Below, in pieces: positions 45,052 through 53,499 of a DNA stretch of 64,000 nt. Source of the DNA: Psychrobacter aestuarii (lineage in GTDB: Bacteria; Pseudomonadota; Gammaproteobacteria; Pseudomonadales; Moraxellaceae); the NCBI RefSeq assembly GCF_904846035.1, contig NZ_CAJGYT010000001.1:372001-436000 (forward strand). Reading direction: 5' to 3'. The notes beneath the pieces are model-generated. The model searched no databases and was not told where the DNA came from. It was given only the letters and a program-made list of their open reading frames with translations. How positions within the stretch are numbered: the stretch's first letter is position 1; the number at the start of each line of letters is the position of its first letter. Made by a program: the position numbers and the translations under genes.

Positions 45052-46152
45052 ATGCGTACCGTAACCATCCACCCCGCCGCCATTACCCACAACCTACATG
45101 AGGTCAAGCGCCGCGCCCCACAGTCCAAAGTGCTGGCGATGGTTAAGGCAAATGCCTACGGGCACGGGGTGTCGGCGGTGTTGCCTGCATTGGCAGAGGC
45201 GGATGGTATCGGGGTGGCGATTTTGTCCGAAGCGCTAGAAGCACGGTCGCTTGGTTGGGACAAGACCATCGGTCTGATTGAGGGCGTGTTTAGCGAGGAC
45301 GACTGGCACACTGCCATCAAACACGATATCGGCTGCGTGATTCATCATCAGCCGCAGCTCGACTGGGCACTTGCCAGCGCACCACCAGCAGACAGCGCCA
45401 CGCGCACGGTATGGCTAAAATACAATACAGGCATGAACCGTTTGGGCTTTGATGATACGGCATTAATCAGTGCCGCGACCGCCTTGCACGCGGCAGGCTA
45501 TCAGCTGATTTTAACCACCCACTTTGCCAATGCCGACGTCAAAGCGCACCCGCTAAACGCCAAACAAATCCAGCGCTTCACAGACATGCTCGCTTATTTA
45601 CAAACGCACATCAGCGCAGACATTCAAGGCTCGCTGTGCAACTCCGCCGCCATCGTTAGCCAACCTGAGCACCATTTTGACTGGGTGCGCCCTGGCATCA
45701 TGCTGTACGGCGGCAGCCCCATCACTGAGGCGAGCGCTGCCGAGCTGTCCCTACGTCCCGCCATGACCTTTGCCTCGCAAGTTATCGCTATCCATACCGT
45801 CAAGGCAGGCGATGCAATCGGCTATAGCAGCCTATGGACAGCATCCGTCGATACCCGCGTGGCGCTCATCAGCGCGGGCTATGGCGATGGCTATCCGCGC
45901 GTGATTGATAGCGAAGCTGACGTCGTGATTCATGGGCAAACCAAAGCGCACTGCTGCCCGATTCGTGGACGCGTGGCGATGGATATGATGGTCATTGATA
46001 TCGAGGCGGCGGGCGATGACATTCGCCTTGGCGATACCGTAACGCTGTGGGGTGATGCGCCGCATGTCGATACGGTCGCAAGCTACGCGCACACCATCAG
46101 CTATGAGCTGCTCTGCCGTCTCAGTCCACGTGCCACGCGCCAAATCCATTAA
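45052..46152 (+). CDS. alr: Alanine racemase Alr
   Basis: PLP enzyme that makes D-alanine for peptidoglycan. The PLP lysine is Lys32 in MVKANAYGHG and the opposite catalytic base is Tyr258 in DAIGYSSLW. YNTGMNRLGF and GYGDGYPR are further signatures. It is 366 residues. AGGA precedes the ATG. It probably shares transcripts with dnaB; argF downstream has its own promoter. Confidence 0.97.
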   Translation: MRTVTIHPAAITHNLHEVKRRAPQSKVLAMVKANAYGHGVSAVLPALAEADGIGVAILSEALEARSLGWDKTIGLIEGVFSEDDWHTAIKHDIGCVIHHQPQLDWALASAPPADSATRTVWLKYNTGMNRLGFDDTALISAATALHAAGYQLILTTHFANADVKAHPLNAKQIQRFTDMLAYLQTHISADIQGSLCNSAAIVSQPEHHFDWVRPGIMLYGGSPITEASAAELSLRPAMTFASQVIAIHTVKAGDAIGYSSLWTASVDTRVALISAGYGDGYPRVIDSEADVVIHGQTKAHCCPIRGRVAMDMMVIDIEAAGDDIRLGDTVTLWGDAPHVDTVASYAHTISYELLCRLSPRATRQIH

Positions 46153-46181
46153 GCGCATTTTTTCTTTACCAAAATTGGGCG

Positions 46182-46209
46182 TTTACATTAAAAGTAATTG
46201 CGATATACT
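46182..46209 (+). promoter_or_regulatory. Sigma-70 promoter of argF
   Basis: TTTACA (46182-46187), 16-nt spacer and TATACT (46204-46209), each 5 of 6 to consensus, about 88 nt before the argF ATG. I do not see a clear ARG box. Confidence 0.6.
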
Positions 46210-46303
46210 AAAAGTTTGCTGTCGTCACAGTGCGCCTTGGGTGGGCGCGCTTATTCGTTGTGGCAGCTCCCTTTACTGACTGAGTTCGACTGCTAGGATT
46301 GCT

Positions 46304-47224
46304 ATGAGTTTGCGCCATTTTTTGACATTATCTGATTTCACCAGACAAGAATTACAAGCGCTCATCCAGCGCGCCAGTGAGCTACGCCGCATGCAGCATG
46401 CAGGCGAGGTTTATCAGCCATTTGTGGGACGCACGCTTGGCATGATTTTTGAAAAATCATCGACCCGTACGCGCATCTCTTTTGAGACAGGCATGGGACA
46501 ATTTGGCGGCAATGCCATTTTCTTGTCACCAAAAGACACCCAGCTTGGTCGCGGTGAGCCGATTCAAGACTCTGCTCGCGTCATCTCTAGCATGGTCGAT
46601 ATCATCATGATTCGCACCTTTGAGCACAAAAACGTCGAGACCTTTGCCGAATACTCAAGCGTACCGATTATCAATGCGCTGACCGATGAGTTTCACCCCT
46701 GCCAGCTGCTTGCCGACATGCAGACCTATTATGAGCATCGCGGCAGCATCGAAAATAAAATCGTGACGTGGGTCGGCGATGGCAACAATATGTGCTCGTC
46801 CTTCATGCAGGCGGCGAACCAGTTTGGCTTTGAATTGCGCGTCGCTGCGCCGTATGGCTTTGAGCCTGACCCTGTCTTGATGGAGCGCTTTTCGCATTGC
46901 GTGAGCCTCGTCGAAAACGTCCAAGACGCGGCAAAAGATGCGCACCTGATAGTCACTGACGTCTGGGCAAGTATGGGTCAAGAGTCTGAGCAGAACACCC
47001 GCGCCCGCCGTTTTGCGCCGTATCAAGTCACGCCGTCCCTACTCGATAAAGCCGACCCTGAAGTGGTGTTTATGCACTGCTTGCCTGCGCACCGCGGCGA
47101 AGAGATTTCGCACGACATGCTCGACGACCCACGCTCGGTCGTTTGGGACGAAGCAGAAAACCGCTTGCACGCACAAAAGGCACTGATGGAATTTTTGTTA
47201 AAAGACAAGATTAAACTGGCATAA
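46304..47224 (+). CDS. argF: Ornithine carbamoyltransferase ArgF
   Basis: Makes citrulline from ornithine and carbamoyl phosphate in arginine synthesis. The carbamoyl-phosphate motif SSTRTR is at 52-57, with [22 protein letters not shown] and the catalytic [10 protein letters not shown] loop. It is 306 residues. AGGA lies 7 nt before the ATG. It ends at a bidirectional terminator shared with the convergent rpiA gene. Confidence 0.97.
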   Translation: MSLRHFLTLSDFTRQELQALIQRASELRRMQHAGEVYQPFVGRTLGMIFEKSSTRTRISFETGMGQFGGNAIFLSPKDTQLGRGEPIQDSARVISSMVDIIMIRTFEHKNVETFAEYSSVPIINALTDEFHPCQLLADMQTYYEHRGSIENKIVTWVGDGNNMCSSFMQAANQFGFELRVAAPYGFEPDPVLMERFSHCVSLVENVQDAAKDAHLIVTDVWASMGQESEQNTRARRFAPYQVTPSLLDKADPEVVFMHCLPAHRGEEISHDMLDDPRSVVWDEAENRLHAQKALMEFLLKDKIKLA

Positions 47225-47245
47225 GTGAATCATCTTTTAAGCATC

Positions 47246-47281
47246 ATAAAAAAGGCAACGTACCAAACGCTGCCTTTTTTT
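47246..47281. terminator. Bidirectional terminator between argF and rpiA
   Basis: AAAAAAGGCA-CGT, loop, ACG-TGCCTTTTTTT with one internal mismatch, between convergent genes. Confidence 0.82.
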
Positions 47282-47308
47282 ATGCCAAGTCGTGTTTAGC
47301 GCAATCGC

Positions 47309-47974
47309 TTACACCTCACGGGTGATGGTTTCTACGCCCGCGCTGCTTGCTTTTAGCACAACGTCTGCACGATTGGCGGCAAAGATACCGTTACACACCA
47401 CGCCGACGATGTTATTTAGCGTCTGCTCCATCGCTGCCGCATCACTTACGTCCAAATCATAGGTATCCAAGATAACGTTGCCATAATCGGTGACAAAGCC
47501 TTCGCGGTACACAGGCTCACCGCCGAGCGCGGCAAGCTGGCGGGCGACATACGAGCGCGCTTGCGGCAAGACTTCGATAGGAATCGGGAAGCCGCGTCCG
47601 AGCACATCAACGGTTTTGCTCTCATCAATCATGCACACAAACTGCTTTGACGCCGCCGCAACGATTTTTTCGCGGGTCAATGCACCGCCGCCGCCTTTGG
47701 TTAAGGCAAGCTCAGGATTGACTTCATCAGCGCCATCAATGTACACATCGAGCGTGCCTGCGACATTGAGATCCACAATCTCGATACCAAGCGCACGCAG
47801 CTTGTCTTCAGTGACTTGAGAGCTGGCAACCGCGCCTGCCAGATTGACACTGGGCAACAGCTCAATCAGACAGTTGACCGTGCTGCCTGTCCCCACCCCA
47901 AGAATCATATCGTCTTCGATGTACTGTAAGGCGGCTTTGGCGGCGGCTTGCTTTTGTGCTTGCTGATCACTCAT
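47309..47974 (-). CDS. rpiA: Ribose-5-phosphate isomerase A RpiA
   Basis: Interconverts ribose-5-phosphate and ribulose-5-phosphate in the pentose phosphate pathway. Motifs: GVGTGSTVNCLIE, DGADEVNPELALTKGGGGALTREKIVA and PIEVLPQARSYV. Two adjacent ATGs begin the frame; AAGGA is 6 nt before the second (47974) and only 3 nt before the first (47977), so I chose the second, giving 221 residues. It is monocistronic and divergent from ilvA. Confidence 0.96.
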   Translation of the reverse strand: MSDQQAQKQAAAKAALQYIEDDMILGVGTGSTVNCLIELLPSVNLAGAVASSQVTEDKLRALGIEIVDLNVAGTLDVYIDGADEVNPELALTKGGGGALTREKIVAAASKQFVCMIDESKTVDVLGRGFPIPIEVLPQARSYVARQLAALGGEPVYREGFVTDYGNVILDTYDLDVSDAAAMEQTLNNIVGVVCNGIFAANRADVVLKASSAGVETITREV

Positions 47975-48110
47975 CATAAATCCTTAGCAACATAAAATGA
48001 AAAATGCGTGACCATTATAACCAATGACGCGCGCATTCCTAGCCCATATTTTTATTCCCCTGCCATCTGATGCACTAACCATCGCCAAGTGCGGCAAAAT
48101 CCACGCCTAA

Positions 48111-48131
48111 CTTGCAATTGCTCCTTGCAAG
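48111..48131. repeat. Small hairpin upstream of ilvA
   Basis: CTTGCAA and TTGCAAG pair around a 7-nt loop, 78 nt before the ilvA start in the divergent rpiA/ilvA gap. No T-run follows. It could be an operator; the second arm could also serve as a weak -35 element. Confidence 0.35.
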
Positions 48132-48208
48132 ATGGGCAAAATCAGCATAGGCTAATCTACTTTGTATACGAATCTTGACACACCCATTCAATCGCCTTAG
48201 GAGTTATT

Positions 48209-49762
48209 ATGCTGTCACGCTGGGTCCGCGCTGTTTTGCAAGCCACTGTTTATGATGTCGCCATTCAAACCCCACTTGAGCCTGCACCCAAACTGACCCA
48301 ACGCTTTGACAACGACATTCGCCTAAAGCGTGAAGACTTGCAGCCTGTGTTTTCATTCAAGTTGCGCGGCGCGTACAACCGAATCAGTCAGTTAGATGAT
48401 GAACAAAAGGCACGCGGGGTCATTTGTGCCTCCGCAGGCAACCACGCGCAAGGCGTCGCTTTTTCTGCGCGCAAACTTAAACTGAACAACATCATTGTGA
48501 TGCCGACCACCACCCCTGATATCAAAGTCAGCGCGGTCACGACCTTGGGCGGCAATGTGGTATTGCACGGCGACAGCTTTGATGAAGCCAACCGCTACGC
48601 CATCGAGCGCGCCGAGCGTGAAGGCTTGACCTTTATCCCGCCGTACGATGATGAGCTGGTCATCGCAGGTCAAGGCACGATTGGACTAGAATTGACCCAG
48701 CAATGGCGTGATGTCGATTATGTGTTTGTCGCGGTTGGTGGCGGCGGTCTCATCTCAGGGGTCGCGGCGTTTTTGGGCGAAGTTGCCCCACATGTCAAGG
48801 TCATCGCAGTCGAACCAGAAGGCGCTGCTTGCCTAAAAGCCGCACTAGAATCGGGCGAACGCGTCCGTCTGCCCCAAGTTGGCTTATTCGTCGATGGCGT
48901 GGCAGTGGCGCAGATTGGCAAGCTGCCGTTTGACGTGGTGCGCCTGCCCAAAAGCGATGGCTCAGGTGCGGTGGTCGAGCCCAATGTCGTCACTTGTAGC
49001 AATGACGAGGTGTGCGCAGCGGTCAAAGACGTGTTTGAAGAAAACCGCAGCATCGTTGAGCCCGCAGGCGCACTTGCCGTCGCAGGCATGAAAAAATACA
49101 TCAGTGAGCACAACTTACAAGGCAAAAACTGCGCGGCCATCATCTGCGGCGCGAACATGAACTTTGACCGCTTGCGCTATATCGCTGAGCGCACCGAAAT
49201 TGGCGAGAAAAAAGAAGCCATCTTTGCAGTCAGCATCCCTGAACAGACGGGCGCGTTCTTGAACTTTTGCCGCAGCCTGCGCGGACGCAACATTACTGAA
49301 TTTAACTACCGCGCTAGCCATCCTCAGTCGCCAGACTCTATGGAGCCTGCCGCCATATTTGTCGGTATCGCGCTCAAAGAGGGCGACAAAGAGCGCAAAG
49401 TCATCAGCGAGCAGCTCGGTGACAATGGCTATGACGCCTACGACTTGACCGAAGACGACATTGCCAAGTCGCATATCCGTCACTTGATTGGTGGTCACGC
49501 CAGCATTGATAACGAACAGCTGTTAAAAATCAGCTTCCCTGAACGTCCAGGCGCGCTATTGACGTTTTTGGAAAAATTGGGCGATGACTTTAACATCACC
49601 CTTTTTCATTACCGCAACCACGGTGCCGCAGAAGGGCGCGTCTTGGTCGGCCTGCAGGCGACCGAAAGCAACTCACGCCAGCTCCAAGATGCCTTGCAAG
49701 ACATCGGCTATGACTGCATGATGGTCACGGACAACATTGGTTATCAGTTGTTTTTAAAGTAG
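48209..49762 (+). CDS. ilvA: Biosynthetic threonine dehydratase IlvA
   Basis: PLP enzyme that deaminates threonine to 2-oxobutanoate, the first step to isoleucine. The PLP lysine is Lys51 in FSFKLRGAYN, the phosphate-binding loop is VGGGGLISG, and SAGNHAQGVAF is typical. The C-terminal third (about 330-517) has two ACT-like regulatory halves, FAVSIPEQTGAFLNFCRSL and KISFPERPGALLTFLEKL, so isoleucine feedback is expected. It is 517 residues, full length. AGGAG lies 7 nt before the ATG. Confidence 0.96.
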   Translation: MLSRWVRAVLQATVYDVAIQTPLEPAPKLTQRFDNDIRLKREDLQPVFSFKLRGAYNRISQLDDEQKARGVICASAGNHAQGVAFSARKLKLNNIIVMPTTTPDIKVSAVTTLGGNVVLHGDSFDEANRYAIERAEREGLTFIPPYDDELVIAGQGTIGLELTQQWRDVDYVFVAVGGGGLISGVAAFLGEVAPHVKVIAVEPEGAACLKAALESGERVRLPQVGLFVDGVAVAQIGKLPFDVVRLPKSDGSGAVVEPNVVTCSNDEVCAAVKDVFEENRSIVEPAGALAVAGMKKYISEHNLQGKNCAAIICGANMNFDRLRYIAERTEIGEKKEAIFAVSIPEQTGAFLNFCRSLRGRNITEFNYRASHPQSPDSMEPAAIFVGIALKEGDKERKVISEQLGDNGYDAYDLTEDDIAKSHIRHLIGGHASIDNEQLLKISFPERPGALLTFLEKLGDDFNITLFHYRNHGAAEGRVLVGLQATESNSRQLQDALQDIGYDCMMVTDNIGYQLFLK

Positions 49763-49803
49763 TCGTTTTGTCCCCTGCTTTGAGCGCTGATGACTTGAAA
49801 GCG

Positions 49804-49861
49804 GCTGTTTGCGGCGCTATATAACGTTTTAGACAATGGTTTAAAACGTTATGCAAACAGC
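49804..49861 (+). repeat. Long nested palindrome between ilvA and hslR
   Basis: An inner perfect 11-bp inverted repeat, ATAACGTTTTA (49821-49831) and TAAAACGTTAT (49842-49852), with a 10-nt loop, is enclosed by an outer perfect 9-bp repeat, GCTGTTTGC (49804-49812) and GCAAACAGC (49853-49861), with an 8-nt bulge on the left side only. No T-run follows on either strand, so it is not a normal terminator. It ends 23 nt before the hslR start and leaves the ribosome site free. It could be a leader structure, an RNA-processing site or a small mobile remnant. Confidence 0.6.
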
Positions 49862-49884
49862 GTTGCCAAATAAAAGAGGACAGC

Positions 49885-50301
49885 ATGGGAAAACATACCG
49901 ACACCGCAGCATTAGAGCGTATGCGCATTGACAAATGGCTATGGGCAGCGCGTTTTTTTCGTACCCGCTCACTTGCCAAACAAGCGATTGAGGGCGGGCG
50001 CGTCCATCATGCGGGCAGCCGCGTTAAGACCAGTAAAGAAATCAGCATTGGTGATGAGCTGACCATTCGTCAAGGCTCAGCGACCGCCATGACCGAAAAA
50101 ACGGTCGTGGTCACTGCCCTATCAGCGCAGCGCGGCGGCGCAACTGAAGCGCAATTGCTGTATACCGAGACGGATGAGAGCGTATCACGCCGTGAGTACT
50201 ATGCCGAGCAGCGTAAGCTCGCGAACCTTGCGCGTCCCGACCACAAGCCCAATAAAAAAGAGCGCCGCGACATTCAGCGTCTAAAACAGCGCCAAAGCTA
50301 A
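49885..50301 (+). CDS. hslR: Ribosome-associated heat shock protein Hsp15 (S4 domain)
   Basis: Hsp15 binds 50S subunits carrying stalled nascent chains and helps recycle them after heat shock in E. coli. The 138-residue protein has an S4 RNA-binding domain at about 13-75 (MRIDKWLWAARFFRTRSLAK, GGRVHHAGSRVKTSKE) and a basic C-terminus (KPNKKERRDIQRLKQRQS). AGAGGA lies before the ATG. It follows ilvA after 122 nt containing a strong palindrome. Confidence 0.93.
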   Translation: MGKHTDTAALERMRIDKWLWAARFFRTRSLAKQAIEGGRVHHAGSRVKTSKEISIGDELTIRQGSATAMTEKTVVVTALSAQRGGATEAQLLYTETDESVSRREYYAEQRKLANLARPDHKPNKKERRDIQRLKQRQS

Positions 50302-50572
50302 ATGCCATAGCAAGGTCAACTGCTTAGCAAATGGTCACTGACAGCACGCTCATGCAGCCTATTACTGGTCGCGTCACATTCGCTTACCACTTCCTTTAAA
50401 AAAACACCTCAAAAGCGGCTCAGATGACGTGACTGTCTAAGTATGCCGCTTGTCATCGCGCAGCGAAAGCGTTACCCTACGCGCTCGATGCGGACACCCT
50501 GTACCTATGCCTGTGCTCATGCTGTGACACTCGGTGCTTGGTATGTTTTTTGCAAATCACAAAGGTCATATT

Positions 50573-51070
50573 ATGCTGACAAAAGCGTCTACTCCCTCCT
50601 CTGTCTTATTGGTTTGTCTTGGCAATATCTGTCGCTCGCCGACCGCTGAAGAAGTGTTTCGTCAGCAGGTGGCGATTGCAGGTCTAAAAATCAAAGTCGA
50701 CTCGGCGGGCACAAGTGGCTGGCACGCAGGTGACCGTCCTGATATCCGCGCGCAAAAGCACGCCAAAGCGCATGGCTATAACATCAGCAAGCTGACCTCC
50801 CGCCAAGTCAAGCCGCAAGATTTTTATGACTTTGATTTGATTTTAGCAATGGACAGCAACAATCTTGATGACTTGCATCAGCTAAAAGACAAGCTGGCTG
50901 ACGATGATGATACGGTCGCGCGCCTTGCCTTGTTTAGTGAAGAAGACCCCATCTATAGCGGCGATGATGTGCCAGACCCCTACCAAGGCGGCAGCGATGA
51001 TTTTGAAGAAGTCATCACCCGCATCGAGTCCAGCGCACAGGCGTGGATTGAAAGCTGGCGCATGCGCTAA
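50573..51070 (+). CDS. Low-molecular-weight protein tyrosine phosphatase family protein
   Basis: A 165-residue LMW-PTP. The phosphate loop is Cys15 to Arg21 in VCLGNICRSP, and the general acid is Asp135 in VPDPYQGG. It has LAMDSNN, typical of the family. Possible roles include arsenate reduction or dephosphorylation of tyrosine-phosphorylated proteins; the neighbours (hslR, murB) do not point to an exopolysaccharide (Wzb/Wzc) locus. I chose the ATG at 50573 (MLTKASTPSSVLLVCLGN), after AAAGG, over the frame start at 50534. Confidence 0.92.
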   Translation: MLTKASTPSSVLLVCLGNICRSPTAEEVFRQQVAIAGLKIKVDSAGTSGWHAGDRPDIRAQKHAKAHGYNISKLTSRQVKPQDFYDFDLILAMDSNNLDDLHQLKDKLADDDDTVARLALFSEEDPIYSGDDVPDPYQGGSDDFEEVITRIESSAQAWIESWRMR

Positions 51071-51184
51071 GCAGTGCGCTGCCTTTATTATCTTGCGATG
51101 GTTTTGGTAATATGCGGACTACATTATTTGGGGACAGGCGTTTTATAATACCCTACCCGTATTTTTGATTTGATAGGTTGTTTT

Positions 51185-52276
51185 ATGACCACAGCGCCCA
51201 GCCCAACCCTACATACCGATTATGACTTGTCACACACCAACACCATGGCGCTCGCTTGCACTGCCCAGCAGGTCGTTACGCTCAGCCAAGAGTCCGAGCT
51301 TGACGCTTTTATGGCAAGCAATGATGCCGATAAGCTGCCTTTGTTTGTGTTGTCAGGGGGCAGCAATGTTTTGTTGCCCAGTCATTTGGCAGCGACGGTC
51401 TTACGCCCACAGATGCGCGGCATTCATGTCATCGCACGCGGCGCTGATTATGTTGATATCGAAGTCATGGCGGGTGAAAACTGGCACGAGCTGGTGGTGT
51501 ATACCGTCAACCAAGGCTGGTATGGTCTGGAGAATCTTGCGCTTATTCCAGGCTTGGTGGGCGCGTCCCCTGTGCAAAACATTGGCGCCTATGGCGTACA
51601 GCTTGAGGACACCGTGCAGTACGTACGTGCGTATCACTTAGAGACGCGCACTTGGCATACTTTTTCAAAGGCAGAATGTGAATTTTCTTATCGTGACAGC
51701 CGCTTTAAGCAAGCGCCCAATACGTGGCTGATTAGCCGTGTGGGCTTTCGCTTACACACCGACCCCACCCGCGTTTGTGCCAATTACGGTGATGTGCAGC
51801 AGACCGCGCACACCTACGCCAAGCAATCAGGACGCGATAGCGTGCATGCTATTGATGTGATGCACGCGGTCATCGATATCCGTCAGCAAAAGCTGCCCGA
51901 CCCCAAAGTCCTTGCCAACTGCGGCAGCTTTTTTCAAAACCCCATCATTACCAAGGCGCAGTTTACCGAGCTGCAAGCCGACTATCCGAGCATCGTGGGT
52001 TATCCGATGCCCAATGATACGGTAAAAGTTGCCGCAGGGTGGCTGATTGAGCATGCAGGACTAAAAGGCAGCGGCGTTGCGCCCATTTTGACCCATACCA
52101 AACAAGCGCTTGTTTTAACAAATCACGCGCCTTATCAAGCAACACAGCACGATGTAGCAATAGCCCAGCAATACATCGCCGATACGATATACGATAAGTT
52201 TGCCATTACGTTGGCTCGCGAACCTGTTTGGGTTTGTGCCGACGCCAGTATTGGACATACTGAGCATGCACTCTAA
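51185..52276 (+). CDS. murB: UDP-N-acetylenolpyruvoylglucosamine reductase MurB
   Basis: FAD/NADPH enzyme that makes UDP-N-acetylmuramate for peptidoglycan. The FAD-binding motifs are LFVLSGGSNVLL, ENLALIPGLVGASPVQNIGA and EFSYRDSRFK; the catalytic Ser is in NCGSFFQNP. It has the E. coli-type C-terminal domain. The ATG at 51185 (MTTAPSPTLHTDYDL) is preceded by TAGGT; the frame also opens at a TTG at 51170. That gives 363 residues. Its last 11 bases overlap the start of the DUF218 gene, which suggests coupling. Confidence 0.95.
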   Translation: MTTAPSPTLHTDYDLSHTNTMALACTAQQVVTLSQESELDAFMASNDADKLPLFVLSGGSNVLLPSHLAATVLRPQMRGIHVIARGADYVDIEVMAGENWHELVVYTVNQGWYGLENLALIPGLVGASPVQNIGAYGVQLEDTVQYVRAYHLETRTWHTFSKAECEFSYRDSRFKQAPNTWLISRVGFRLHTDPTRVCANYGDVQQTAHTYAKQSGRDSVHAIDVMHAVIDIRQQKLPDPKVLANCGSFFQNPIITKAQFTELQADYPSIVGYPMPNDTVKVAAGWLIEHAGLKGSGVAPILTHTKQALVLTNHAPYQATQHDVAIAQQYIADTIYDKFAITLAREPVWVCADASIGHTEHAL

Positions 52277-53033
52277 ACGGCTCTGGCGTTATTATTTGCG
52301 CGCCGCTGAGCGAACGCTTAAGGTTTTTCGTATTATCAATATGACATTTATAATCGGTTCGACGATGATCGTCATCGTGTTGGTCAGTCTGTTTACGCCA
52401 CTGTTTTCAAAAACTGTGGTGTATCTGCTCATGCACTTGCCCCTACCTGATACCGATGGCGCAAACAACGACGCGCCGCCGACCGCTTATGTGGTCTTGG
52501 GCGGCGGTCTAACCAATGATAAGAACAACCGCACCATATTAAATGCCTATAGCCTAAACCGTGCGCGCGCGGCGGCAACCGCCTATCATGATGAGCCGCT
52601 ACCGATGGTGTTAAGCGGTGCAGAAGCGCCATGGCTCAAAGCATGGCTGACCGAACACGGTGTCAAAGACATCATTAGCGAAAACGCCAGTATGAATACC
52701 TGCGAAAACGCACGCTTTACAGCAAAACGCGCTGACTTACAGCACGTCTATCTGGTGACAGATGGCTACCACATGACCCGCGCGCGCCGTCAATTTGCAC
52801 TGAACAATATTCGCACCACACCCATCGTCGCACCTTTGCCTGTCTCGCGCAGCTGGTCAGCACCTGCGCACAATCTTAGCCATTCGCGTCGCTCCGTATA
52901 TGAGGTGGTCGCCTATCTGCGCGATATTCTCCGTCCGCAGCCCAACTGCCGTGACGCGACCGATGTCAGTACGCGTGAGCTGCTCACCCCGCGTGGTCAT
53001 GCGCACCAGCAAGACCCGAGCGACACGCCGTAA
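52266..53033 (+). CDS. DUF218 (YdcF/SanA/ElyC-type) membrane protein
   Basis: A 255-residue protein with one membrane helix at about 27-50 (INMTFIIGSTMIVIVLVSLFT) and a DUF218 domain outside the membrane: YVVLGGGLTND, LPMVLSGAEAPWLKAWLTEHG, SMNTCENARF and YLVTDGYHMTRARRQF. Relatives such as ElyC and SanA affect envelope integrity and lipid-carrier use in E. coli. The chosen start, ATG at 52266 (MHSKRLWRYYLRAAERTL), overlaps the murB end by 11 nt; the frame extends to 52200, fully inside murB. The 45-residue C-terminal tail is polar and proline-containing. Confidence 0.85.
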   Translation: MHSKRLWRYYLRAAERTLKVFRIINMTFIIGSTMIVIVLVSLFTPLFSKTVVYLLMHLPLPDTDGANNDAPPTAYVVLGGGLTNDKNNRTILNAYSLNRARAAATAYHDEPLPMVLSGAEAPWLKAWLTEHGVKDIISENASMNTCENARFTAKRADLQHVYLVTDGYHMTRARRQFALNNIRTTPIVAPLPVSRSWSAPAHNLSHSRRSVYEVVAYLRDILRPQPNCRDATDVSTRELLTPRGHAHQQDPSDTP

Positions 53034-53235
53034 TCCGCCTTTGCTGTCTTATCAGTGTGTCTATCGTTGAGTGATGATATCAATTTATTATCATCTTCTT
53101 CTTATCCTTTCGCGGCGTCGTCTGCGCTGGCAATACACTGCTCGTTTTACATCACAGCGACTTGCGGGCAGCAACGACCCATCCGTTCGATAATTGGCGT
53201 ATAATAATGTGAAATTGACCGCCAAGAGGTTTATA

Positions 53236-53451
53236 ATGCTCAGCATCTTTTTACTTATCCCACTGAGTCTCATGCTGTTCGTGGTCGCAATATGGGCGGT
53301 ACGCTATGCTGTCAAGTCCAATCAGTTTGAAGACTTGGACAATGCCTCACAGCGCATCATCTTAGATGACCGTCAAGAGCGCCGCGCCACCGCACAGGCG
53401 CATGAGAAGCAGCCGCCGCACCATGCAGATGATGACGACACATCAGTATAA
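53236..53451 (+). CDS. ccoS: Cytochrome cbb3 oxidase assembly protein CcoS
   Basis: A 71-residue, single-helix membrane protein (MLSIFLLIPLSLMLFVVAIW) followed by the CcoS pattern SNQFEDLDNASQRIILDD. CcoS is needed for heme/copper cofactor insertion in cbb3-type oxidase in Rhodobacter. The start at 53236 follows AGAGG. It is placed 48 nt before a SafE-like gene as in ccoGHIS neighbourhoods, but ccoI and the oxidase structural genes are not in this window. Confidence 0.88.
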   Translation: MLSIFLLIPLSLMLFVVAIWAVRYAVKSNQFEDLDNASQRIILDDRQERRATAQAHEKQPPHHADDDDTSV

Positions 53452-53499
53452 GGTCAGTTGGGCATAGTGCGTGGTACGGATGGACGATAGAGGGCGAGC

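Noticed and set aside
49804..49861. Integron attC site or intrinsic terminator at the hslR palindrome
   Set aside because: The arms do not show attC core sites and no integrase gene is nearby; no T-run is present for a terminator.
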